Shown: in pieces, positions 11,896-23,543 of the stretch
How positions within the stretch are numbered: the stretch's first letter is position 1
Layout: each line of letters begins with the position of its first letter
Origin: Vesta saturnalis
Taxonomy: Eukaryota; Arthropoda; Insecta; Coleoptera; Lampyridae
Assembly (NCBI GenBank): GCA_036346205.1
Contig: JARFJB010001495.1
Location: 2,271,001-2,335,000 of the forward strand
DNA: 64,000 nucleotides
Reading direction: 5' to 3'
The notes under the pieces: generated by a model
What the model was told of the DNA's origin: nothing
Databases searched by the model: none
Seen by the model: only the letters and a program-made list of their open reading frames with translations
Made by a program: the position numbers and the translations under genes

Positions 11896-13332
11896 GATTT
11901 TTGAGAATTACTCGTTTACTATGCATCGTACGCCATTAAAAGTTAGTATAAAAGTTGTAGCTAATATAATTCATTACAAGATTGATAACTAGAATTTTTT
12001 CGTGCGATTAGCCGTTTCTGATATATAGTGCAGAGATGGGGAGCGTGCGCTCAATTTATATAATAATGCGGCGCAAAGCGGTTAATTCTCTTTTACCGAT
12101 TATAGTCATGATGTAAATAATCCAGGTGTAGCAATCCCAAAGATGCGCAGTAGTTCGACCAACAAGAAATTTATCCAAAATACAAGAAGCAACATGGCAA
12201 CAAGTCTAAATTATAACCTGAGCATACCAAAATTGGAAAAGGGAATGTAGAAACTCGGCTGTATTTTTTCAAGAGTTTGGACAAGTTTGCTGGTTGCAAG
12301 GAACACATTCTCTTTTTGCACGCTTTTAGTGGATGCTATACCACATCTGCGATGTTCCGCAAAGGCAAAGTTCAAGCTTTTAAAATGTTTGAAAGAAATC
12401 CTGTATTACACCGCATGACTGAAATGTTCCAAGATAAAACCTGCACCCCAGATAAATTATTTGAAAGCGGAATAAATTTTCTCCTAACGGTGTACAATGC
12501 TCCAAAATTGGAAAAAAGCATAGATAATTTCAGGTAAGGATTAATAATAACATCACGATTTGATATAATTATGTCTTAGATGCACACACCTTATAAAATC
12601 GACAAGACTCAATAGACCGGTTCAGCTGGCGTCGCTGCCGCCTTCGAGTGAAGCAGTTCGGCAGCATATCCATCAAGTCTACTACCAGGTAGACAAAGAT
12701 TTGGTTAAGAAAAAAAGATCTAGACCCTAAACCCGGTTTACTTTCAGGTACAAACTTGGCTCGGAGAAAAGTTAGAACCCATTCAATGGGGCTGGCAATT
12801 GGAGAACGAGATCATGCAGCCAGCAACAGCAACATTGAAACTTTTTGTAATTGCAAGAAGGAGTGTGGTGCAAAGTGTCGTTGCAGGACGGTCGGGTTAA
12901 AATGTACCGCAATTTGTGGTTAATGCCAGAGCCTTGCGAGCTTCAACCCTTCGCCAACATTCCAAGCAGAATTCGACGATGAAGTATGCGAAGTTGATGT
13001 TCCTGCGACGACAGCAGAGACCGATGGTGACGATGAAAAAAAAAGACGACTCGTCACAAGAAGAGACCTAGATTATTTTATACATGCCCTTCAATAATAA
13101 TCATACCGTAGCAAAATTAGTGTGGGAACGTGAATTAACCGCCTTGCGCCGCGTTATTGTATAAACTAAGCGCGCGTTCCACCACCTCTGCACTATATAT
13201 CAGAAAAGGCTAAGCGCACGAAAAAATTCTAGTTATCAATTTTGTAGTGAATTTTATTAGCTACAAGTTTTATAATGGCTTTAATGGCGTATGAGGTATA
13301 GTGAGAGAGTAATTCTCAAAAAACTCAAAATC
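11896..13332. mobile_element. Element with about 195-bp terminal inverted repeats carrying a nuclease-like gene
   Basis: The left end (11896-12088) and right end (13132-13332) are inverted copies at about 80-85% identity by eye. Shared landmarks from outside in are TTGAGAATTACTC, TACGCCATTAAA, TTGTAGCTAATA, GATAACTAGAATTTTTTCGT, CTGATATATAGTGCAGAG and GCGGCGCAA. About 1.04 kb lies between, mostly filled by a spliced FEN/PIN-like gene fragment. No DDE transposase is visible, so this is either a non-autonomous derivative or a family mobilised by something I do not recognise. No target-site duplication could be fixed. Confidence 0.8.
12240..13085 (+). pseudogene. FEN/PIN-like nuclease-related protein with Cys-rich tail, three exons
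   Basis: Exon A (to 12533) reads RLYFFKSLDKF, then HAFSGCYTTSAMFRKGK, close to the HAFTGCDTTSA helix of the family, with the key Asp changed to Tyr. Removing a 46-bp GT-AG intron (12534-12579) and a 59-bp GT-AG intron (12689-12747) keeps one frame through RPVQLASLPPSSEAVRQH, YYQ|VQTWLG and WGWQLENEI. After one frameshift near 12845 a Cys-rich module CNCKKECGAKCRCR-GLKC-CG follows, with a stop inside it near 12919, then an acidic tail ending with DLDYF. The upstream half with GDAD is missing. Introns of this size are normal for insects. The gene fills the element between its inverted ends. Function is unknown; metal-dependent nuclease is an inference from the PIN-like motifs. Confidence 0.65.
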
Positions 13333-13481
13333 GTGACACCACTGATATCTCAAAATGCTCCAGTGATTTTTTTGCTGGGGTTTCTACCCAACTTTATAAT
13401 GACAAAATAAAGGTCTGTGCAAAATTCAGCCCAGGACTCCAAATTCCACAGGAAAATCCTAACGTGACTGGACTATAGGTA

Positions 13482-15790
13482 CCGGGGGTCCAAAGCGCCA
13501 CGCGACGGAAGATTGTGGCTTCCCTGTTGATTTTTCATTAAAATCATTTATACAAAAGTTATATGGTTCCAATACGTGCATAACTTAAAAATATTTTAGC
13601 GCCTACAGGGTGATTTGTAAAAGTAGATAGACTAATGAATAAGCGTTTCAACGATGTATACATTTGTACATATGCAATGCAACGCTGCCAAGTTATTTAA
13701 CAAAAATGTATTTTTTTCCTGAATGTAAGGTAAATTAATTCTTGGTTTATTACCTAAGTTGAGACAAATTAGTTCAGGGAATAATTAAGCTAGGTGTATG
13801 CTTTGAAAAGATGTAAACGTTTTATGATATATTGAATAGGGTAGAAAAGGCTCCGTGTGAAACTTTAGCATGTTCAACGTACATCAATTCTCTTATTTCA
13901 AATGGAACACCCTGTATATTTTGATATGGGTGAATAGTACTCTTAAAGACCTAACTTTTATCTAAATACATTGATACCGCTAAAATTTATAGCTTTTAAA
14001 ATATTTCCATTTTTTCAATTTTTCTATAATTATTTTATAACATAACGATTTAATACTGCCATGATTTAAAAACAATAAAACAAAATTTTTGTATGTCAAT
14101 TAGGTCTATTTTAACTTGATTTCTTTCAAAACTACTTTTTCACTACATTTGTATTTAGAAGAAAACTTGAATTAAGAGAAGTTAACTCTAAATTTTAAAA
14201 TGAAATATACAAAGAACGAATTAATTCAAATGATTTACATAATAGGAGAAGCCCAAGGTAATTGTTTACTTGCTTCTAGAATTCATAAACAAAAATTTCC
14301 CGATGCCCGTTGTCCAGATGAAGGAGTGAAAATTTAAAAAGTAGATTAGAGGAAACAGGATCCATTGCATATAAAAAGAACAATTGTCCAAAACCTGTAA
14401 ACAACGAGGAAACTCAACTAGTGGTGCTTCAAGCTAGGTCATTATTACGCCATGGAAAATCCACATATAATTAGATACAGAAACAATCAGCATCGATGTA
14501 GTCTCAATGCTTGGGCTGGTATTATTGGCGACAGATTATTAGTACCCTATTTTTTAGAAAACAATTTAAATGCAGTAAATTATTTAAGTTTATTGCGAAC
14601 CAACGTGCTACCACGGATTGAAGAGAACATTCCATTTGCTAATGAGGAAATATGGTTCCAACAAGATGGCGCTCCTGCACATTCGGCTCGTGATGTGAGG
14701 GAGTTTTTAAATCAGCAATTTCTTGATCGTTGGATAGATCGTTATGGGCCTATCAGGTGGCCAGCTAGATCACCCGATCTGACTTTCATGTACTATTCTT
14801 TATGGCGCTACATTAAAAATGAGGTTTATAGAACATCGCCGACTACTGCAGAGAATATGAGAGAAAGAATTCAACAAGCGTTTCGTAATGTAACCCAACA
14901 AATGTTGCATAATTTTAACAACGTTCCTACAGACAACAATTGAATCAGTGCATTGAGAAAAGAGGAGGTTTGTTTGAACCTTATTTATAATTTTTTAAGT
15001 GTACATTTGCATATGTTTGACGTACCAACTTCTTGTTCTTGTTAATTGTTTGTTTATTATTTCAACATTACATTGATTAGCTTATTGTTAAAAATATTTA
15101 ATAAAATTAATTATTACTATTACTAATCTGGTATTATGACTAATAATGGCACTCTATTAAATCGTTACCTTGTAAAATAATTATAGAAAAATTAAAAAAA
15201 TGGAAATATTTTAAAAACTATAAATTTTAGCGGTATCAATGTATTTAGATAAAATTTAGGTCTTTAAGAGTACTATTCGCCCATATCAAAATATACAGGG
15301 TGTTCCATTTGAAATAAGAGAATTGATGTACGTCGAACATGCTACAGTTTCACACGGAGCCTTCTCTCCCCTATTCAATATATCAATTACATCTTTTCAA
15401 AGTTTATACCTAGCTTAAAAATATTCCTGAACTAATTTGTCTCAACTTAGAAAATAAACCAAGAATTAATTTTTATTGCTAACCTTACATTCAGGAAAAA
15501 CATTTACATTTTTATTAAATAACTTGGTAACGTTGCATTTTATATGTACAAATGTATACATCGTTGAAAAGCTTATTCATTAGGCTATCCAAAAATGGAA
15601 TAATATACAGGGTGTTCCATTTCAAATAAAAAAGTTGATACCCCCTTACTTTTACGAATCACCCTGTAGGTGCTAAAATATTATTAAGTTGTGCACGTAT
15701 TGGAACCATATAACTTTTCTGTAAATGATTTGAATGAAAAATCAACAGCGAAGCCACAATCTTCCGTCGCGTGACGCTTTGGACACCCAG
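13482..15790. mobile_element. Tc1/mariner element with about 600-bp inverted arms
   Basis: Flanking TA (13480-13481 and 15791-15792) and ends related to CACTGGGTGTCCAAAGCG mark a mariner of about 2.3 kb. The arms 13482-14050 and 15165-15790 are inverted copies. Each carries extra internal CAGGGTG termini, for example AACACCCTGTATATT at about 13910 and ACAGGGTGTTCCATTT at about 15297. The right arm has an additional block with another CAGGGTG. The centre holds a deleted transposase gene. Part of the right arm is repeated at 18630-18880. Confidence 0.85.
14200..14943 (+). pseudogene. Mariner transposase, internally deleted
   Basis: The start at 14200 gives a DUF4817-like helix-turn-helix N-terminus (KYTKNELIQMIYIIGEAQGN). 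The frame breaks near 14335, and roughly the next hundred codons, including the first catalytic Asp, are missing. From 14440 the C-terminal half is open: AWAGIIGDRLL, FQQDGAPAHSARDVREFL (second Asp present), RWPARSPDLT, then FMYYSLW where the family has PLDFFLW. The third catalytic Asp is therefore Tyr. The gene cannot encode an active enzyme. It occupies the space between the two long arms. Confidence 0.9.
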
Positions 15791-17536
15791 TATATGTTGT
15801 ATAATGTAACCAACCATTACAGTTTAAAAAGCATTGCTCAAAACGTGACAATGACTATTTAATTATTTTTTTTAGACCACATCTTTAGTCCAAAGTGTGC
15901 ATAATTAATACATTTTCTTAATCAGAATTAAATGGAGAATTTTTTAAGCTAACAAAAAACGATTTTTTTGACATTAAAAGATGGCTGTGGCAGCGGCGTC
16001 GGTAAATTCTCCGCCGCGGAAAATTCGACGACCTTTAGATATAACAAAATCAGAAGTTACATCAATTTTATTCTAAATAAAGGAACCTTTCCAACATTTT
16101 AAAGTACTGCTAGTTGTAATGACAACACAGTGTGCAATTTGCTTCTAAATCGTGATTTTTCGCAATAATTTAAAATTATTGATTCTCCAATTACTGTAAT
16201 TACAAAAAAAAAGAAAGATATTTTTCACGTTATTGTATTAGTACATCGATATTTTCAGTAGCATTATTAGATTTATAAAAATGAGTACGCATTACTATTT
16301 ACAAAGAAAATGTTTGCTTTGTTAGAATTTCCCAATCAGTAGCACAAACTTACATTATAGAAAAAACAAGTAATACCTTTTCTTCGTTTCTATAAAACCA
16401 CATTTGAATAGAGACATTTACGAGATACCGCAATTTGTTTGTGTTTAATTAAAGTTACTTCAAAAGTTGAACAAAAACTCTAACTAAAATAAAGCCTAAT
16501 CTTTTGTTTCGTGTTGAAAACTTTTAGTAATTTTTATCTTTGAGTGGTAGTTTGTTTTAAGTTTAATCTGAAAATTGTTTGCTTGTTCTTTGAAAATGAA
16601 TACTTTCCCCTTACCTGTTGTCCGCTAAATTAAAATCTTCCTTTGTTCCACAAATAGCAAAGTTTCCTTGAAACTTTTAAGGCGTCTTTATTTTGTTTTC
16701 ACATTGAAAATGTAACGCGATAGTCATTAACATTTCATATACGATTATATCTTATGAAAATAACTGCAGTTGCAAAATAATTTTTGATCATTTTTTAATT
16801 TTCAGAATTTGTTTACGTTTTTCAGTGTTTTATATCAATCGATGCAAAGCGATATGTTTACACTGAAGTGCATGTGGTTTGTTAGAAAAATAAAGTAAAA
16901 TAGGTTGCGTCGCTTCGTTTGCAGTACACGCTGCAGATAGTTTGTGGTTACAACGTTTTGTTGCAGTTTTATTCAATAATTTATTGTTCTCATTCTATTT
17001 AGTAACCTATTCTTTTAACTCCGCGCAAGTACGCGAATGACTTCTGTTCAGTATATGGCATAAATTTAAGCAGAATGACTTCTATCAGAAACATTTGTAA
17101 GAAAAAATTTTTAAGGTAAATTTAATTATATTTATCGAATACTCTGCTGAAGTTGATTCAATTTGTAAATGGATTCAAGAAAAATTCGCAATTTAGAAGG
17201 ATCGTAAAATTCTGTTATATTTTATATTATTACATCTGCCATCTTTCTTAAACGACAATTTGATTCATTTTTTATAGCCGCAAAGTTATGCTTTGCGTTA
17301 TGTTTTAAAAGGGTTTCTGGTAAATGTGACGAAAAAAATTATGTCGCTTTACTTTAACGACTCATTTAAGAATTTATCAAAAATATTACTCTCATAGTTG
17401 AACAAAACAAACGCACTCACATATTTTATCTCTATACTCTGTTGAAATAGGAATCTTTAAGCACTTTTTGTAGATTTTAAATTACATCACAAAATATTTT
17501 TTGCTTCAAATGTTCAGTGCGCGTTTGATGGAAGGT
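15546..17536. repeat. Direct duplication of about 2 kb, copy A
   Basis: This segment recurs at 18630-20610 in the same orientation with only scattered substitutions and small indels, about 97% identity by eye. Its first 245 bp belong to the right arm of the 13.5-15.8 kb mariner; the rest is non-mariner sequence. It ends at GATGGAAGGT, where a fold-back mariner remnant begins. Copy B continues at this point with AAGTGC. Apart from a 31-codon frame at 15981 nothing coding was recognised. Confidence 0.9.
15981..16075 (+). other. 31-codon open frame in a GC-rich island, duplicated
   Basis: An ATG opens a short frame (MAVAAASVNSPPRKIRRPLD...) in a conspicuously GC-rich patch. The frame is kept in copy B at 19064-19158, where the changes are Ile to Met and Val to Ile. 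It could be the first coding exon of a host gene caught in the duplication, or chance. No family was recognised. Confidence 0.25.
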
Positions 17537-18629
17537 TGTAAACATCAATTATGGATTTTCGACAAATGAATTAATTGATATGATATACGCGTTGGGCGAG
17601 GCTGAAAAAACCCTTATTCAAACGAATCTACAAAATGAAATATCCTGAACGTCGAATACCTACGACTGTTGGCTTGGAAAATTTGATGGATAGATTTGAT
17701 TCTAGCGGTAGTGTTAAATACTTCAAACGTAAAGTTGTTAATAAAAGGGCAGCTAATGAAGAAAAAGAACTTGAAATATTATTAAATATTTCATTTTGTA
17801 GATTCGTTGTGCCAATAAAGGGTTTTTTTCAGCCTCGCCCAACACGTATATCATATCAATTAATTCATTTGTCGAATAATCCATAATTGATACAAGAATT
17901 GATAACGTTAAATGCGAAAACGACAAATTTAATATGTGTTATTTTGACAAGTAGGAAACCTTTATCTTAGTAACGCAATTATTATTTTCCATGGCTACCA
18001 AGATCCATGCAATGCAATGTTATCGAAAATAAAGTAGCTAGTGTGAAAAAATCGAAATTACTCGAAAACTATCAAAGATAGATATAGGATATATTTGACA
18101 AAAATGATAGATTTTTAATCCCGAATAAAATGAAATAAAATATATAGGGTGCAATTAAAAAAACTGATTTTTTTAATTTGAGAATTTTCAAATTTGAATG
18201 GTTATAACAAACACCCTGTTGAGAAAATTAGAAATACTACTCGGTCTAAACGTTAGTATAATATCACTCATTTTTCACACGAAATATCATTTTTTTTGTG
18301 AAATAACGGAACAATTGCCATTCATCAACCCCACGAAAATGACCATAATAATCTTTAAACGCGAATATCTCAAGAACTAAAACTTTCAGTCAATATTTTG
18401 TATGACAAAATATGTTTGTATGGACACGTAGAATTAAAACTAAAATCAAATACGGGGTGTTCTATTTAAAAAATCATACTTTTCACGTCCTGCTTTTCTG
18501 GCACACCCTGTATAACTTCCAATATTTTAAAAATGCACACTTCTTACCTCTACCCATGGTCCATACAATATTTACACAAATAATTCTAGTTAAGCATAAA
18601 CTTACTTTACTCTATCGTTGGGACACCCT
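17537..18629. mobile_element. Fold-back mariner remnant between the two duplicate copies
   Basis: This 1.1-kb insert separates copies A and B. It starts with a 70-bp inverted repeat around a transposase N-terminal fragment. It ends in a right terminus with a series of mariner-type ends: AACACCCTGTTGAG (about 18210), GGGGTGTTCTATTT (about 18455), CACACCCTGTATAA (about 18500) and GGACACCCTG-TA at 18629. The ordinary left terminus is missing. The last CACCCTG-TA joins directly to copy B. Confidence 0.7.
17551..17886 (+). pseudogene. Mariner transposase N-terminal fragment in a hairpin
   Basis: Reading frames give STNELIDMIYALGEAEK, then after a frameshift KYPERRIPTTVGLENLMDRF and SGSVKYFKRKVVNKR, the DUF4817 helix-turn-helix region. 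The first 70 bp (17545-17614) return as an almost perfect inverted copy at 17817-17889. The DNA therefore folds back with a 202-bp loop, and the coding strand runs into its own antisense. No catalytic domain is present. Confidence 0.85.
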
Positions 18630-20610
18630 GTACAAATGTATACATCGTTGAAAAGCTTATTCATTAGGCTATCCAAAAATGGAATAATATACAGGGTGTT
18701 CCATTTAAAATACAAAAGTTGATACCCCCTTACTTTTACGAATCACCCTGTAGGTGCTAAAATATTATTAAATTGTGCACGTATTGGAACCATATAACTT
18801 TTGTGTAAATGATTTGAATGAAAAATCAACAGCGAAGCCACAATCTTCCGTCGCGTGACGCTTTGGACACCCAGTATATGTTGTATAATGTAACCAACCA
18901 TTACAGTTTAAAAAGCATTGCTCAAAACGTGACAATGACTATTTAATTATTTTTTTTAGACCACATCTTTAGTCCAAAGTGTGCATAATTAATACATTTT
19001 CTTAATCAGAATTAAATGGAGAATTTTTTAAGCTAACAAAAAACGATTTTTTGACATTAAAAGATGGCTGTGGCAGCGGCGTCGGTAAATTCTCCGCCGC
19101 GGAAAATTCGACGACCTTTAGATATGACAAAATCAGAAATTACATCAATTTTATTTTAAATAAAGGAACCTTTCCAACATTTTAAAGTACTGCTAGTTGT
19201 AATGACAACACAGTGTGCAATTTGCTTCTAAATCGTGATTTTTCGCAATAATTTAAAATTATTGATTCTCCAATTACTGTAATTACAAAAAAAAAGAATG
19301 ATATTTTTCACGTTATTGTATTAGTACATCGATATTTTTAGTAGCATTATTAGATTTATAAAAATGAGTACGCATTACTATTTACAAAGAAAATGTTTGC
19401 TTTGTTAGAATTTCCCAATCAGTAGCACAAACTTACATTATAGAAAAAACAAGTAATACCTTTTCTTCGTTTCTATAAAACCACATTTGAATAGAGACAT
19501 TTACGAGATACCGCAATTTGTTTGTGTTTAATTAAAGTTACTTCAAAAGTTGAACAAAAACTCTAACTAAAATAAAGCCTAATCTTTTGTTTCGTGTTGA
19601 AAACTTTTAGTAATTTTTATCTTTGAGTGGTAGTTTGTTTTAAGTTTAATCTGAAAATTGTTTGCTTGTTCTTTGAAAATGAATACTTTCCCCTTACCTG
19701 TTGTCCGCTAAATTAAAATCTTCCTTTGTTCCACAAATAGCAGTTTCCTTGAAACTTTTAAGGCGTCTTTATTTTGTTTTCACATTGAAAACGTAACGCG
19801 ATAGTCATTAACATTTCATATACGATTATATCTTATGAAAATAACTGCAGTTGCAAAATAATTTTTGATCATTTTTAATTTTCAGAATTTGTTTACGTTT
19901 TCAGTGTTTTATATCAATCGATGCAAAGCGATATCTTTACACTGAAGTGCATGTGGTTTGTTAGAAAAATAAAGTAAAATAGGTTGCGTCGCTTCGTTTG
20001 CAGTACATGCTGCAGATAGTTTGTTACAACGTTTTGTTGCAGTTTTATTCAATAATTTATTGTTCTCATTCTATTTAGTAACCTATTCTTTCAACTCCGC
20101 AAGTACGCGAATGACTCTGTTCAGTATATGGCATAAATGTAAGCAGAATGACTTCTATCAGAAACATATGTAAGAAAAAATTTTTAAGGTAAATTTAATT
20201 ATATTTATCGAATACTCTGCTGAAGTTGATTCAATTTGTAAATGGATTCAAGAAAATTCGCAATTTAGAAGGATCGTAAAATTCTGTTATATTTTATATT
20301 ATTACATCTGCCATCTTTCTTAAACGACAATTTGATTCATTTTTTATAGCCGCAAAGTTATGCTTTGCGTTATGTTTTAAAAGGGTTTCTGGTAAATGTG
20401 ACGAAAAAAATTATGTCGCTTTACTTTAACGACTCATTTAAGAATTTATCAAAAATATTACTCTCATAGTTGAACAAAACAAACGCACTCACATATTTTA
20501 TCTCTATACTCTGTTGAAATAGGAATCTTTAAGTACTTTTTGTATATTTTAAATTACATCACAAAAATATTTTTTTGCTTCAAATGTTCAGTGCGCGTTT
20601 GATGGAAGGT
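18630..20610. repeat. Direct duplication of about 2 kb, copy B
   Basis: Second copy of 15546-17536. It starts immediately after a mariner terminus (CACCCTG-TA), at GTACAAATGTATACATCG, within what was mariner right-arm sequence in copy A. It ends at GATGGAAGGTAAGTGC. That context, after ATGTTCAGTGCGCGTTTG, looks like an exon end with a GTAAGT donor. In copy A the donor is replaced by the fold-back insert. Confidence 0.9.
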
Positions 20611-20807
20611 AAGTGCACAATTAAGTTTATTATTACATTATCGATATATTTTAGCACTAATGTAGTAAAGTAAAAATTAAAAATTTTTATAAAAGCCACG
20701 GAGAGATATCGTAAATCGTCAGAATCAAACACGTATTTTTATTGTAAACTATCTTTCGTATTGTTTCAAACGCTTACCGACTGAACAGTTGATTCTCAGT
20801 TCATTAA

Positions 20808-23382
20808 CACTAGAACGCCCAGAGGGGCCAAAATGACCCTTTTTCATTTTTAAGTCCTATCAATAGTTCATAGACCGGTTCAAGGAAGATTTCCTGTTAT
20901 GACTTTTGTTCATTTTGAAGGTACTTTCATTATTTGAAATATCTTCACGTTTACCACAATCCATTGTGAATTATATAAGGTTTTACCTTAAACGCCCAGA
21001 GTGGTCAAATTGGCCCCTTTAAAGTAATATTGCTATTTTATTTTTTTGTATGCTTGAAATTTATTTTATATACATTTTATATTGAAGATATTTTAGTTTA
21101 TGATTCAACAATGAAGTTTTACTTAGATTATTGACGTCATATCAACAACAATGGACATAATAAGAGTTATTTTTATTCACTTCCAAAGCTATTTTCTTTT
21201 TTTCTGTATGCTAGCTATTTTAGTTTATGAAATTTTATTTAGATTATTGACATCATAATCAACAACAACGAGCATAGTATGAGTTATTTTGCCATTCACT
21301 TCCAAAACTCAGTTTTATACATGCGATCGTGAGGTGAAGGTAGAAATGTATCGGAAACGTTATTTACGTGAAGATGAGCTGCTTTCAGAGCTACGGAAAG
21401 TTATCGATGATAATTCTGATGGAGGTGAACTTCTTACTGATGACTCGGATGATGAATTTTACCGCAAACAACTAGAGAAATAGTATCATAATTATAATTT
21501 ATTGTATTCATTTTATTATGATCTTACATAATTAAAAATGTATAGTTTCTTATAAATGATGTAGTAGTGTATCGATATATAATGACCTTATCATAAATAC
21601 TTTTCTATTATTTTGGCGTTATTTATTTATGTAATATAAAAATTCCTATTTCTAGATCAAGGAGATTCATGTAATAGACGAGGAGAAGAATCTGTTCCTA
21701 CGTCTTCATCTACAGATGTCGTACACCAAGAAGTTGCTCCTGATGGCACAATATGGATTGAAGCAGTGCCTAATTCACAACAAGGAGGACGTGTTCCTAT
21801 TCATAACATTTTGAGAGAATCTCCTGGACCTACACCACACGCAAAAAGAAATGTAAGTGACGAAAGTGTATCAAATGCATGGCATTTGTTCATAGACCAC
21901 TGTATCCTCACACATATACAGAAATGCACAATAACCGAGGCTCACAGAGTATTAGGAAATAGCAACTGGTCGATGTCCATTGAAGAATTAGAAGCATTTA
22001 TTGCAATAATTTATGCTCGTGGTCTTAGTGGTTGCAGAACTACAGACCTCCACAGCTTATGGTCAGGCTCCTGGGGCCTACCTTTCTGTAGGGAAACCAT
22101 GAGCAGAAATAGATTCTGTGAAATTATGAGATTCTTGAGGTTCGACGAGAAATCTACACGCTCTGTACGTTTGCAGACGGACAAATTTGCATTAGTGTCT
22201 GCTGTTTGGAACAAGTTCATTGAAAACTGCACTATATGTTACAAACCCGGACCTAACATAACGATTGATGAGCAACTTTTCCCAAGTAAAACTAGGTACC
22301 CGTTCACACAATTCATGGCTTCAAAACCTGACAAGTACGGTCAAAAGTATTAGTTAGCAGTAGATGTTGATACTAAGTACCTTCTAAATGGTTCCCTTAT
22401 CTTGGAAAGGATACTGCAAGGTGCCAAGATGAAAGAGTTTCTGATTATATAGTGATGCGTCTTATGCAACCATTTCTTTCTAAAGGCGGAAATGTCACTA
22501 CAGATAATTATTTCACTTCCCTCAAACTTGCTGAGAAATTGAAAGGGAAGTCAACCTCCATCGTGGGAACTGTGAACCGAGCGAGAAGAGAAATACCATC
22601 TGCAGTGAAGACTCTGAAGGCCCCTCTCTATTCAACAAAAATCTTGAAACATGATGATACTTCCCTAACGGCAAGGGAAAAAAGCAAAAAACGTCCTAGT
22701 AATGAGTTCTCTCCATCCTACTGCTGCTGTAGATACAGATGAGAAAAAACTCCTGAAACTATAAGTTATTACAACAAGACAAAATTTGGTGTTGACATAG
22801 TGGATCAAATGGCCAGGCAGTATTCCGTCAAGGCTTCCTCTAGAAGATGGCCTGTACACTCGTTCTGCAATATCCTTGACCTTGCTGGAATAAATGCATA
22901 TTTATTATTCAGGTCCATTACTGGGAAAAAAAATTAAAAGACGTCAGTATCTTCAGCAACTTGCAGAGGAACTACGCAAGAGATAATGAAGACAGTGGTG
23001 ATGAAACTGAAGAGGAAATGGCACCAAAACGGAGAAAATGTGAAATTCTTAAATTCTGCAACTGTAATAAAACTACCTCCTAATGCACTATTTATAAGAA
23101 AATGGTTTGTGGAAAATGCACAATGAAAATCAAATACAAATGTGTCAATTGTGTAGAAGGATGAACTATTCAGATCTGTGATTGTGTTATTTGTACCTTC
23201 TGCAGTGTAAATTTACATTCAAGTAAACTTAATTAACGTGATTAATGAGAAAAAAACATTAAAATATAATAAATAAATATAATTAAAAAAATAATAATCA
23301 AGAATATAACATTTATACACAAGGGGTCAAATTGACCACTTCGGGCGTTAGAGGGGTTAGGGAAAGGCTGGGCGTCCTAGTG
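20808..23382. mobile_element. piggyBac element with TTAA target duplication
   Basis: TTAA at 20804-20807 and 23383-23386 flank the inverted ends CACTAGAACGCCCAG and CTGGGCGTCCTAGTG (one mismatch). A second, subterminal pair with GCCCAGAGTGGTCAAATT lies at 20991-21020 and, inverted, at 23321-23349. This is the classic piggyBac arrangement, 2575 bp long, with one transposase gene. The nearly identical ends suggest a fairly recent insertion. Confidence 0.95.
21346..23163 (+). pseudogene. piggyBac transposase
   Basis: The frame starts near 21346 with an acidic, Glu/Asp-rich N-terminus. After a 170-bp interruption it resumes at about 21658 (TIWIEAVPNSQQGG). It covers the DDE_Tnp_1_7 domain: ITIDEQL (first Asp), GNVTTDNYFTS (second Asp) and GVDIVDQMARQYS (third Asp), all conserved. 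The tail is a Cys-rich zinc module (CNCNKTTS, MVCGKCTMKIKYKC). Lesions: Trp to TAG at 22351 in KY-W-LAVDV, a one-base loss near 22390, a frameshift near 22690 and another near 22930. The catalytic triad survives but the protein cannot be made. Whether the early gap is an intron is unclear. Confidence 0.9.
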
Positions 23383-23543
23383 TTAAATGTAACAAATTCA
23401 ATCATTTATTCTTATAAAGATAAGAATACGTGTATCACACTGTGTAATTAATAAAAACAACTGCTCTATTAGGCTGATCATCGATTGGAAGTGCGGTCGA
23501 GAAGCTAGAGGTAGCGCGTCAACGTCTGCATACGAGCGATTGT

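Noticed and set aside
13482..15790. Two independent solo mariner ends facing each other
   Set aside because: The arms match along their whole length, share TA flanks and enclose a transposase fragment, so one element is simpler.
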